Source of the DNA: Clostridium estertheticum
Lineage (GTDB): Bacteria; Bacillota; Clostridia; Clostridiales; Clostridiaceae
Direction: 5' to 3'
Assembly (NCBI RefSeq): GCF_026650985.1
Contig: NZ_CP086239.1
Span: 4,304,501 to 4,368,500, forward strand
Length of the DNA stretch: 64,000 nt
In this document: piece after piece, positions 1 to 7,923 of the stretch
Position numbering within the stretch: position 1 is the first letter of the stretch
Layout of the letters: every line of letters starts with the position of its first letter
Translations under genes and position numbers: made by a program
Notes under the pieces: generated by a model
Seen by the model: only the letters and a program-made list of their open reading frames with translations
Databases searched by the model: none
Told to the model about the DNA's origin: nothing

Positions 1-588
1 TAAATCTACATCAATATGATAGTTTGTTGCGCTAAAAACCTTTGAAGAATTTATTGATGATGTAAGTTCCGTAATAGATTTATAATTATTTAAGGATATA
101 TTAGAGGTTGTATTTTTGCTGTTAGTTAATGAGACTGGCTTAGTATTAAATTCTATATTATCGACAGGAGGTATGTTTAGTTTTACTAAAGTTTGCATAC
201 CAACTTCACCGTCAAACTCTAACCTGCAGCGATACTGAAAATTTAATATTGCATCATAAGTAGGGGCTGTATACAAACCATCAGTGGCTATATTATATCC
301 ATAATCAACTAGTCTATTTTGTATATACTTTACAGCAGCACCACGACTACCAATTTTAAGTACATTACTAATTGTGGTAATATTAAGGGGATATTGCGAT
401 AATAGTTCTTTTTTTAGGGGATAGATCTTATATACGTTATTTTTAGTGGGAAAATTTATAAAATCTATTTTTGAAGTAGGCGCGATGTATGGTGAATTTG
501 TTGAAGATGATACATAATTAGAATATGACCAGTAGCAAGTTGTAAGTAGTAAAATTATAAAAAGATTAATAAGGTTTTTTTTATGCAT
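1..588 (-). CDS. Secreted protein with peptidoglycan-binding domain (3' end outside window)
   Basis: This leftward reading frame is open for 196 codons from an ATG at 588 to the window edge, so its C-terminus is missing. The start is preceded by a good AGGAAG ribosome binding site. Residues about 4-22 are hydrophobic, consistent with a signal peptide or anchor. Residues about 75-135 match a PG_binding_1 module: a V-L-K-x-G-S-R-G start, then Q-x-x-L, Y-G-Y, D-G-x-Y and a closing F-D-G-x-V-G. The last visible residues (Y-H-I-D-V-D-L) resemble the first strand of an L,D-transpeptidase (YkuD) domain. That second domain is a guess because the sequence ends there. It is divergent from the TPR gene at 759. 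Confidence 0.72.
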   Translation of the reverse strand, partial: MHKKNLINLFIILLLTTCYWSYSNYVSSSTNSPYIAPTSKIDFINFPTKNNVYKIYPLKKELLSQYPLNITTISNVLKIGSRGAAVKYIQNRLVDYGYNIATDGLYTAPTYDAILNFQYRCRLEFDGEVGMQTLVKLNIPPVDNIEFNTKPVSLTNSKNTTSNISLNNYKSITELTSSINSSKVFSATNYHIDVDL

Positions 589-758
589 AGAACTTCCTTT
601 TCTTTATTGATCCATATCATAATATGAGTAATTTAAAATTTTGCTACAAGGTTATGAATTTAAATTACATTTTTTTATTATGGATGATTATATTAAAAAA
701 AACAAATCCTATGATATAATTGGTGTAATCATAAATATATGAAATAAAAGGTGAAGTT

Positions 759-2063
759 ATGGATAAATCAGGGAAAATATATGTAAAAGCAATGAATAAG
801 TACAATGATGGCTATATAGACAAGGCGTTAGACCTTTGTGAAAAAAGTATTTCTTTAAAGAGTACAAATGCTGCTGCTCTAAATTTAAAGGGTATTTTAT
901 ATTATCTAAAAGGTGATTTAGAAAATGCTAAGAAAATGTGGGATATCAATTATAAAAGAAATAATGATAAAGTATCAAAGAAATATCTATCCGATAGTTT
1001 GAGAGATAAGAAAAGATTACAATTATATATAAATGCATTGGAGTTAATAAAGCAATTAAACATATGTGAGGCCTTAGAAACTTTAAAACAGTGCCAAGAT
1101 AGTGACTTTAATTCTATAAATGTGAATAACAACATAAGTCTTTGTTATATAAAGCAAGGTGAATATGATAAAGCATTACAATATATAAATGAGGTTATAA
1201 AAGTAGATAAGAAGAATGCCGAGGCGAGTATTAATAAGGAAACATTAATAAAATATGGAAGCTTAAAGAGAAAAATAAATCATGTAAAAATAGGTGTAGT
1301 TACTGTGAGTATATTATTAATTATAACTGTGATATTTATAGGTGAAAAAAATATTTACAATATAAAACATATTTCAATAATGGGTGCACAAAAATTACAA
1401 AGTGGAATATCAATAATAAAGGGAAATGATAAGGATGAGACTAAAAGCTCAGAGAAAGTAGGAAAAAACAAATTAGTAGCAATTAAAAAGAATACTAATT
1501 TAGATAAATCGGGTACAAAAACGGTAGGGAATAAAGTACAAAAAATTCAAGAATTTCCACGAGAACAATTTAAGGTAAGCATAAAGAATAACAATATGGA
1601 GCAAATAGTTTCATATGTTAATAGATGGAACAAAGCTGATTTAGAGATGAATGATAAGTTACTTACGGTAAAAGGTGAAGAAATTATAAAAAGCGATGGA
1701 GTATTATACTTTTATAATAAAGGTGTAGGTTATATAAATGATAAAGAGTATACTAAAGCTCAAAAGTATTTTTTATACGCATTACCATATTCTGAAGGTA
1801 ATTATTTACATGAACATATCGTTTACATGTTAGCAGTAAGTTATAAAGCTAGTTCTGACTTCCAAAATGCTGTTAAATACTATGAGCTTATTTTAAAACA
1901 ATTTCCCAGTGGAAGTTACACCGAGGAAGTCTTATATAATTTAGTTTTAATAAATAAAGATGTAGATCCAAATAAAGCAAAACTTTATGCAGAAAAATTA
2001 GTGGAACAATTTCCGAATTCTTTATATAAGAACTCGATAGTAAACAAAATATTAGGTATATAA
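759..2063 (+). CDS. Membrane-anchored TPR-repeat protein
   Basis: A 434-residue protein with N-terminal tetratricopeptide-like helices (about residues 1-165), one transmembrane segment (about 176-195), a Lys/Ser-rich linker and a second set of TPR motifs at the C-terminus (about 320-425). The C-terminal part reads like outer TPR units of the YbgF/BamD type (Y-x-L-I-L-K-Q-F-P-x-S and L-V-E-Q-F-P-N-S). The topology suggests a cytoplasmic TPR half and an extracytoplasmic TPR half. Its partner is unknown. The start has a GGTGAAG ribosome binding site. It is probably a scaffold at the cell envelope, since its divergent neighbour is a cell-wall protein, but this is inference. Confidence 0.7.
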   Translation: MDKSGKIYVKAMNKYNDGYIDKALDLCEKSISLKSTNAAALNLKGILYYLKGDLENAKKMWDINYKRNNDKVSKKYLSDSLRDKKRLQLYINALELIKQLNICEALETLKQCQDSDFNSINVNNNISLCYIKQGEYDKALQYINEVIKVDKKNAEASINKETLIKYGSLKRKINHVKIGVVTVSILLIITVIFIGEKNIYNIKHISIMGAQKLQSGISIIKGNDKDETKSSEKVGKNKLVAIKKNTNLDKSGTKTVGNKVQKIQEFPREQFKVSIKNNNMEQIVSYVNRWNKADLEMNDKLLTVKGEEIIKSDGVLYFYNKGVGYINDKEYTKAQKYFLYALPYSEGNYLHEHIVYMLAVSYKASSDFQNAVKYYELILKQFPSGSYTEEVLYNLVLINKDVDPNKAKLYAEKLVEQFPNSLYKNSIVNKILGI

Positions 2064-2206
2064 AAATAAATAACATATCAAAGGTGTAATAGACATCTTT
2101 AAGTTTTACTTTGGGTATACTAATTTTAAAATATGTAACACAAATTTCACAACCCTGTTACACATTTTGAAAATATCAATATAGAAGAGGTCAATTTGCA
2201 ATATTA

Positions 2207-2235
2207 TTGACTAGTAACATTATAAGGTATACAAT
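2207..2235 (+). promoter_or_regulatory. Predicted sigma-A promoter of trxA
   Basis: A -35 box TTGACT (2207-2212) and a -10 box TACAAT (2230-2235) are separated by 17 bases. It lies 52 bases before the trxA start, and a CsoR-like dyad falls just downstream of the expected transcription start. Confidence 0.6.
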
Positions 2236-2250
2236 AATAACAATATAAAG

Positions 2251-2267
2251 ATACCCTAGCGGGGTAT
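2251..2267. promoter_or_regulatory. Possible CsoR/CstR-type operator
   Basis: The perfect dyad ATACCC-TAGCG-GGGTAT has 6-base arms and a 5-base centre. It sits between the trxA promoter and its ribosome binding site. Operators of the CsoR/CstR (DUF156) repressor family have G-tract arms of this form. No such repressor is encoded in the window, so the link is by pattern only. Confidence 0.4.
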
Positions 2268-2286
2268 AATAAATGGAGGTAATAAT

Positions 2287-2604
2287 ATGATTAAAGAAGT
2301 TAATGATATAAATTTTAATGAAGAAATAGGAAATTCAGATAACATAGTTGTAGTTGATTTTTGGGCACCTTGGTGTGGACCTTGTAAAATGTTAAGTCCA
2401 GTAATTGAAGAATTAGCAAATGAGATGGGGAAAAACGTTAAATTTGCTAAAATAAATGTGGATGAAAGTCCTATAACAGCATCAACATACAAAATTTCAA
2501 GTATTCCAACAGTTATGGTATTTAATAAGGATTCTGTTAAAGAAACATTAGTAGGATTTAGACCAAAAGCTGAGCTTAAGAAAGTAATAGAGAAAAATTT
2601 ATAA
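2287..2604 (+). CDS. trxA: Thioredoxin
   Basis: A 105-residue protein, the usual thioredoxin length. It has the W-C-G-P-C active site at about residues 31-35, the following K-M-L-S-P helix and the cis-proline loop S-I-P-T at about residue 76. It reduces disulfides in the cytoplasm. The start has a GGAGG site. A strong terminator follows, so it is probably a single-gene transcript even though the reductase-like gene is next. Its expected electron donor is the flavoprotein at 2818. Confidence 0.96.
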   Translation: MIKEVNDINFNEEIGNSDNIVVVDFWAPWCGPCKMLSPVIEELANEMGKNVKFAKINVDESPITASTYKISSIPTVMVFNKDSVKETLVGFRPKAELKKVIEKNL

Positions 2605-2686
2605 AATTTTAAGTACCATCAAAGTTATGAACTACTTAGAAAACGAATAAAACAATAAGATAACATATATAGTTAGTAAAATATTT

Positions 2687-2737
2687 TGGAGATATATAAT
2701 TTAAATTTTTATAATTTAAATAAGTATCTCCATTTTT
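2687..2737 (+). terminator. Terminator after trxA
   Basis: A long AT-rich hairpin closed by TGGAGATA and TATCTCCA is followed by a T run. It separates trxA from the reductase-like gene. Confidence 0.7.
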
Positions 2738-2817
2738 AAAGGTATAGAATATTTACTAATGATAAAAATAAGCTGTTAATTATTGTGTATTTAGGAAAAA
2801 TAAGAGGAGGAAAAAGT

Positions 2818-3687
2818 ATGAGTGAGAGATATGATATAGCTATAATTGGAACAGGCCCAGCAGGACTAGAAGCAGCAATTAATGCTAAAATCAGAAATAA
2901 AAATATAATAATATTTGGGAATAAAGATCTGAGTCCTAAATTAACAAAAGCGGCAAAGGTAAATAATTATTTAGGCCTTTATAACGTTACAGGAATTGAA
3001 CTTAAAAGCAAATTTGCAGATCATATCGCGGCTATGGGTGTAGATATTGTAAATGAAAAAATAAACAATGTTTATGCTATGGGAGATTATTTTGCTCTGA
3101 TGGTAAATGAAAAGATATATGAGGCTAAAGCTATAATACTAGCTACAGGTATAGAATATACCAAGCCATTAATAGGAGAAGAAGAATTCTTAGGAAAAGG
3201 AGTAGGGTATTGTGCTACTTGTGATGCTCCATTATATAAGGGGAAAACAGTTGTTATAGTTGGTTATAATAAAGAAAGCGTTGAAGAAGCTAATTATGTA
3301 AGTGAGTTAAGTGGAAAAACATATTATATACCAATGTATAAAGGCAAATATAATTTAAATGAAAACATAGAAATTATAAATAACAAGCCTTTAAAAATAG
3401 TTGGAGATGATGTGGTTACTAAGATGATTTTAGATCAAGGTGAAATAGCTACAGATGGTATTTTCATGTTAAGAGACAGCGTATCTCCGGGTCAATTAGT
3501 ACCAGGTATCGAGATAGAGAATGGTCATATAAAGGTCGATAGAGATATGAAAACGAATATAGAAGGATGTTATGCAGCAGGAGATTGTACTGGCACACCA
3601 TATCAGTATATGAAATCTGCAGGGGAAGGTTTAGTAGCAGCATTATCTGCAGTTTCTTATGTGGATAAGTTACATGCAAATAAATAG
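2818..3687 (+). CDS. Thioredoxin-reductase-like flavoprotein without NADPH motifs (FFTR-like)
   Basis: A 289-residue protein of the thioredoxin reductase fold. The FAD motif (G-T-G-P-A-G) is at the N-terminus, the redox pair C-A-T-C-D at about residue 132, and the C-terminal FAD motif is A-A-G-D-C. The second Rossmann domain lacks the NADPH signature: the usual G-G-G-N-S-A is G-Y-N-K-E-S, and the H-R-R-x-x-x-R loop is replaced by a segment with no arginine pair. This fits the ferredoxin-dependent flavin thioredoxin reductases described from clostridia, which pass electrons from ferredoxin to thioredoxin. An upstream GTG at 2785 is in frame, but AGGAGG at about 2803-2810 points to the ATG at 2818. 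Assignment as the partner of trxA is inference. Confidence 0.82.
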   Translation: MSERYDIAIIGTGPAGLEAAINAKIRNKNIIIFGNKDLSPKLTKAAKVNNYLGLYNVTGIELKSKFADHIAAMGVDIVNEKINNVYAMGDYFALMVNEKIYEAKAIILATGIEYTKPLIGEEEFLGKGVGYCATCDAPLYKGKTVVIVGYNKESVEEANYVSELSGKTYYIPMYKGKYNLNENIEIINNKPLKIVGDDVVTKMILDQGEIATDGIFMLRDSVSPGQLVPGIEIENGHIKVDRDMKTNIEGCYAAGDCTGTPYQYMKSAGEGLVAALSAVSYVDKLHANK

Positions 3688-3734
3688 AAATATAAATGAA
3701 TTTTAATTTTATTAATTTATCTAATATAATTAGT

Positions 3735-3778
3735 AAAACCAGGTAGTTAGCAAAAGTTAACTGTCTGGTTTTAATTTT
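3735..3778. terminator. Bidirectional terminator
   Basis: The hairpin is closed by AAACCAG and CTGGTTT with an AAAA loop region and T-rich flanks. It lies between the convergent reductase-like and hydrolase genes. Confidence 0.75.
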
Positions 3779-3793
3779 ATGAGCTTTATTTTT

Positions 3794-4351
3794 TTATTTA
3801 ACTACAAAAAAAACGTGATTTCCTATAGTCTTTATATTCGTTTTGTTTATACTTTTCATCCACCCTGAAGTAGCTATTTCAGGATTATAATAGAAAACAG
3901 CATCATAAGTAGGATCTTTACCCTTTAATGCATCGAGTACTGCAGTGTAACAGGCTGAATCAGGGATAACATTTGATTTGCCATTGTGATATACCTTTCC
4001 ATTTTCAACACAAGAGAAAGCATTTTTTTGATTAATAACACCGGAAATAGATTTTGGAAAATGGATATCGCTAGCACGATTTAATATAACTGATGCTACT
4101 GCAAGTTTGCCACTATCAGGTTCGCCACAACTCTCAGCATATACAACTTGAGACATTAAATAAATATCATTATCGGTAATACAAATTGAGCTATTTGACT
4201 TATTAAATACTTCTACTGCCTCTACTTGTTCATTATATAAATCTTTACTCGCTGATCCAAATGAATACAAATGTTCACCACTTACGCTTAAACTTGGAAA
4301 TGCTAAAAACAATGTTAGCAGCATACATGATAAAAAAGTAAGCTTTTTCAT
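3794..4351 (-). CDS. Secreted cell-wall hydrolase, SleB/CwlJ family
   Basis: A 185-residue protein with an N-terminal signal peptide (about residues 1-24) and a Hydrolase_2 (SleB-type) domain from about residue 60. The motif V-V-Y-A-E-S-x-G-E carries the conserved glutamate, followed by V-A-S-V-I-L-N-R and a C-terminal I-G-N-H-V-F-F. Family members cleave peptidoglycan glycan strands in spore cortex or cell wall. There is no separate peptidoglycan-binding domain. Its leader carries a c-di-AMP riboswitch, so it is probably a growth- or turgor-linked wall enzyme rather than a germination-only one. Germination lytic function cannot be excluded. Confidence 0.87.
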   Translation of the reverse strand: MKKLTFLSCMLLTLFLAFPSLSVSGEHLYSFGSASKDLYNEQVEAVEVFNKSNSSICITDNDIYLMSQVVYAESCGEPDSGKLAVASVILNRASDIHFPKSISGVINQKNAFSCVENGKVYHNGKSNVIPDSACYTAVLDALKGKDPTYDAVFYYNPEIATSGWMKSINKTNIKTIGNHVFFVVK

Positions 4352-4361
4352 ATTTTTTCTC

Positions 4362-4468
4362 TCCTTTTGCCTACGGAGTTAGCTGACGGGTTCGGGAAAG
4401 GTTTAACCTACACAATTAGTGATTCACCCCAGATGCTTGGTTCCTCCGCGTATTTTTTACTTCGGCTA
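4362..4468 (-). ncRNA. Cyclic di-AMP (ydaO/yuaA) riboswitch
   Basis: Read on the minus strand, the leader contains the conserved ydaO blocks in order: GGAGGAACCA, GGGGTGAATC, an AACCTTTCCCGAACCCG segment and GTCAGCTAAC followed by CGTAGGC. It ends about 10 bases before the hydrolase start. This class binds c-di-AMP and usually turns expression off. It often controls cell-wall hydrolases and potassium or osmolyte transporters. The exact ends are approximate. Confidence 0.93.
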
Positions 4469-4551
4469 ATATAGTATGACCTAGAGTGTGAAAATAATAC
4501 ATTAATATTTTATTATATAACATAAAGCAGTGTAAATTGAATAATATAGAC

Positions 4552-5574
4552 TTATTGATTCTTTAGCTCAGTATAGTATTTAATATAATTAGTATATGAA
4601 GTTTCTACGTCGTTAAATAGTGTATTAGACGAAGTATATAAAGTTTCCAATACTTTCGGAGTTAGCGATGCATTTGAAGTTTTGGAATTTTCACTTGTCA
4701 TAGCAAGTTTGAAATTACTTAAGTAATTTTCATATTTATCTAATAAAATTTTGAAGGATTCATAAGTGGGAATTGCGGAGGTAGGAACAGTTAAAATTTT
4801 AAATGTACTTTGAAGATTGGTTAGTTTTGAAAAATCGTCATCAACTAGTTTTGAAAGATTATAATAGGACATCTCCTTTTTTCTCACTTTTATTGTATAT
4901 GAGTAAAGATTACTTTTAACATTTAAGAAATCAGTTGATAGGCCATCAATATCACTTATAAACTCTTGGTTTTGACGTGACTTAAGAACTGTTTCCTTTT
5001 TTATCATTACAGCGGTATCACTGTAATCAAGAATATTATCAATGAAAGTTAAAGAGATTTTTGGCAGTGATATTGAAGTATTATGAACATCTATTAATGA
5101 ATAAAAATTTATGCAGTCATTTCTAAAAGTTTTAAGATTCTCCATAGACGTTTCTACATCATTTCCAGAAGGATTATTTAAAATTGCTAAAGTCTGTCTA
5201 TATATTAATAAATTTTTATCTAGGCCAGATTTTAAATTATCGTTATCTTTTTTATATTTAGTAGTAGGCTGTGAATTTAATAAATTAGCCCTAAAGACAG
5301 ATAAATCATTAATGATTTTAGGTAATTGTTTTTTTGCATAGTCAACATCTATTGTTTTATTGCTATTAAATTGGGATACATTTTTATTGACATCATTTAT
5401 ACCGTTAATGGTGGTTATTAAAGTAGTTTTATAGGAACTATACGCATTAGTTATAGATGAATAATAACAAATCAAGAAAATACATGTGGAGAGCATAATA
5501 ATTGATAAAAAAAGTATTAGTTTAAAGTTTTTTCTCTTGTTACCAGTATTTATATTATTTTTATTTATACCCAA
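4552..5574 (-). CDS. Hypothetical membrane-anchored extracytoplasmic protein
   Basis: A 340-residue protein that I do not assign to a family. One transmembrane segment (about residues 17-39) follows a basic N-terminus. The rest is predicted to lie outside the cell and is rich in Asn, Ser, Thr, Leu and Lys, with long helical stretches and few cysteines. The best start is a TTG at 5574 with a GGAG site about 10 bases upstream; I see no in-frame ATG near the N-terminus. It is transcribed leftward toward the riboswitch-controlled hydrolase and is divergent from cdaA. Confidence 0.6.
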   Translation of the reverse strand: MGINKNNINTGNKRKNFKLILFLSIIMLSTCIFLICYYSSITNAYSSYKTTLITTINGINDVNKNVSQFNSNKTIDVDYAKKQLPKIINDLSVFRANLLNSQPTTKYKKDNDNLKSGLDKNLLIYRQTLAILNNPSGNDVETSMENLKTFRNDCINFYSLIDVHNTSISLPKISLTFIDNILDYSDTAVMIKKETVLKSRQNQEFISDIDGLSTDFLNVKSNLYSYTIKVRKKEMSYYNLSKLVDDDFSKLTNLQSTFKILTVPTSAIPTYESFKILLDKYENYLSNFKLAMTSENSKTSNASLTPKVLETLYTSSNTLFNDVETSYTNYIKYYTELKNQ

Positions 5575-5809
5575 AATAATTCACTCCTTCATTAATTTCA
5601 TTATATTCTTATATTAATATGATACATATATTATTCTAGTTAAATTGCAGAATTATACCATTTTAAATTTAAAAGTATTACACATTTAATAGAATGATTT
5701 TAAATATATGCTTAATTGTTACAATAAAATTAACTTATAATATATACTAATAAAGCAAAGCATAGTGTATAATTGGAAGTAAGAGTTTTATTAGAGGGGT
5801 GTGAGCTTT

Positions 5810-6655
5810 ATGGAAGTATATAAGTTGATTATGAATACGATCAAAAATATAAGTGTATATTCAATTCTAGATATACTAGTGGTGGCTTTTATATTTTACA
5901 AAAGTTACATGCTAATGAAGGAAACAAGAGCTATACAGTTATTAAAAGGAATTATTTTTATTTTTGTACTTATTCCAATAAGTCAGTTTCTTAATTTAAC
6001 AGTATTAAACTGGATATTAAACAAAACAATAACAATTGGGGTTTTAACTATTGTTATCATCTTTCAACCAGAGATAAGAAGAGCTTTAGAGCATATTGGA
6101 AGAACGGCTTTTGCTGATAAACACATATTTGAGGATGAAGAGGTAATGGAGAAGGTTATAACTGAAATTGTTAATGCTGTTGAAATACTATCAAAAAGTA
6201 AAACAGGCGCACTAATAGTAATAGAACAAAGAACAGGTATTGGGGAAATAATTAAAACAGGAAATACTCTAGATGCAGTAATATCTGCTGCGTTATTAGA
6301 AAATATATTTGTAGTTAACACGCCCCTTCATGATGGTGCCACGGTAATTAGAAATGATAGGATAATAGCCGCAGGGTGTTTTCTACCTTTAACTAATAGT
6401 GACAAAATAAGTAAAAAATTAGGAACAAGGCATAGAGCAGCAATAGGAGTGACAGAAACTTCAGATGCTTTAACAATAATAGTATCAGAAGAAACAGGAG
6501 TTATATCTCTTGCAATGAATGGAAGATTAATGAGAAACTATGACAAGGATAAGCTTAAAAATGTACTTGTTCAAATAATAAAGAGAAGACAAACTAAAAA
6601 AGTAACATTAAAGGAGAGAGTAAAGGCATGGATAAAGAACGGAAAGAACAATTAA
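5810..6655 (+). CDS. cdaA: Diadenylate cyclase (c-di-AMP synthase)
   Basis: CdaA joins two ATP to make c-di-AMP at the membrane. Three hydrophobic segments fill the first ~90 residues, followed by a DisA_N/DAC domain. The catalytic motifs D-G-A (about residue 175) and R-H-R (about 207) are both present, inside L-H-D-G-A-T-V and G-T-R-H-R-A-A. Length is about 281 residues, normal for the family. A GTG at 5801 is also in frame but sits too close to the GAGGGG ribosome binding site, so the ATG at 5810 is preferred. The gene overlaps cdaR, as usual. Unlike the common order, glmM is not directly downstream but 4.1 kb away. Confidence 0.95.
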   Translation: MEVYKLIMNTIKNISVYSILDILVVAFIFYKSYMLMKETRAIQLLKGIIFIFVLIPISQFLNLTVLNWILNKTITIGVLTIVIIFQPEIRRALEHIGRTAFADKHIFEDEEVMEKVITEIVNAVEILSKSKTGALIVIEQRTGIGEIIKTGNTLDAVISAALLENIFVVNTPLHDGATVIRNDRIIAAGCFLPLTNSDKISKKLGTRHRAAIGVTETSDALTIIVSEETGVISLAMNGRLMRNYDKDKLKNVLVQIIKRRQTKKVTLKERVKAWIKNGKNN

Positions 6656-7923
6656 TAATTAAAATTTGCTGCGTAATAGCTGCCTTTGCGCTATGGCTTT
6701 TCATAACAGGAACGGAAAATCCGTTGACTGCTTACAAAATTAAAAATATACCTGTAACAATGCTAAATAGTGATGTATTAACTAAATCGAATCTTGTTTT
6801 AGTTTCAGGACAAGATTTAACAACATCCCTAAATATTAAAGGAGCTAATACTAGCATACTTCTGGCTATGAAAGCATCTGATTTTACGGTGGTTGCAGAT
6901 TTAGGCGCATATGCGCTTAAAAGTGGGGAATATAAGATACCTATTCAAATAAAAAAAAGTCCAGATAATATAAATGTGGTAAATAGTGATGGTCTTTTTA
7001 TAACAATACAGTTAGATGAACTTACTAAGAAAAAATTGCCTATAAATGTAAATGTAAGCGGAAAACCTAAAGAAGGTTTTTACGCATCAAAGCCGGAGCT
7101 ATCATCAGATTATGCTACGGTATCAGGTGGTTCAAAGGTTATAAGTGAAGTGAAAAAAATAGTAATTGACGAAAATATACAAGGTTTAGAATCAAATACA
7201 TCAAAAAAATACAAGCTTAAAGCAGTAGATGAATCCGGAAAAGAAATAAAAGAGGTTATTGTAAGTCCGGCTTATATCAATGTTAAAACTCTTGTAAAAA
7301 AGACAAAATCTGTAGAGGTTACTGTGAAAACCACAGGGAGTTTAGATCCTAAGTATACGCTAGGAAGTATAAAAGCAATACCCGAGACAGTTGATATAAC
7401 TGGGAGCTTAGCTGAACTTGATAAATTAAAATACTTAAACACAGAAGCTGTTGATTTAAGTAAAATAACTAAGAGTACAACCATTGAAACAAAGGTTGTA
7501 ATTCCAAATGGATTAAATTTAGTCGATGGGGATGCTATGGTTAAGGTCCAGGTTAATTTAAGTAGTCCAAATGCAGCAAGTGGGGCAGCTACAACAGAAA
7601 AGGTAGACAAGACAATTCAAAAGGATTTAAGTTTGGATATCAAGTACAATAATTTGGGTGAAACTTATGTAGCCACATTAGATAATAATAAGACATCAAT
7701 ATCGGTTTCCGGAGTAGAATCAGTTATTAATAATCTGGATTTAAATAATTTTTCCGCGCAAGTAGATTTAACAGGTTTAACAGAAGGCAAACAAAGCGTG
7801 AATGTAATTGTGTCTATACCAAAAGGAGTAACTTTAATATCACACAACCCAGATAAAATAGGAGTAACTATTACGAAAAAGCAAACGGAGGTACCAGTGA
7901 GCAATGACAATAAGAGTAAATAA
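6628..7923 (+). CDS. cdaR: CdaA regulator, YbbR-domain protein
   Basis: A 431-residue protein with one N-terminal transmembrane helix (about residues 8-26) and several YbbR repeats outside the membrane. The repeats show the pattern of a strand ending in N-V-x-V-x-G followed by a G-Y/F-Y-x-x-x-P motif. CdaR binds and modulates CdaA. It starts inside the end of cdaA, which indicates translational coupling. The lysine- and asparagine-rich end overlaps the next gene by 20 bases. Confidence 0.92.
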   Translation: MDKERKEQLIIKICCVIAAFALWLFITGTENPLTAYKIKNIPVTMLNSDVLTKSNLVLVSGQDLTTSLNIKGANTSILLAMKASDFTVVADLGAYALKSGEYKIPIQIKKSPDNINVVNSDGLFITIQLDELTKKKLPINVNVSGKPKEGFYASKPELSSDYATVSGGSKVISEVKKIVIDENIQGLESNTSKKYKLKAVDESGKEIKEVIVSPAYINVKTLVKKTKSVEVTVKTTGSLDPKYTLGSIKAIPETVDITGSLAELDKLKYLNTEAVDLSKITKSTTIETKVVIPNGLNLVDGDAMVKVQVNLSSPNAASGAATTEKVDKTIQKDLSLDIKYNNLGETYVATLDNNKTSISVSGVESVINNLDLNNFSAQVDLTGLTEGKQSVNVIVSIPKGVTLISHNPDKIGVTITKKQTEVPVSNDNKSK

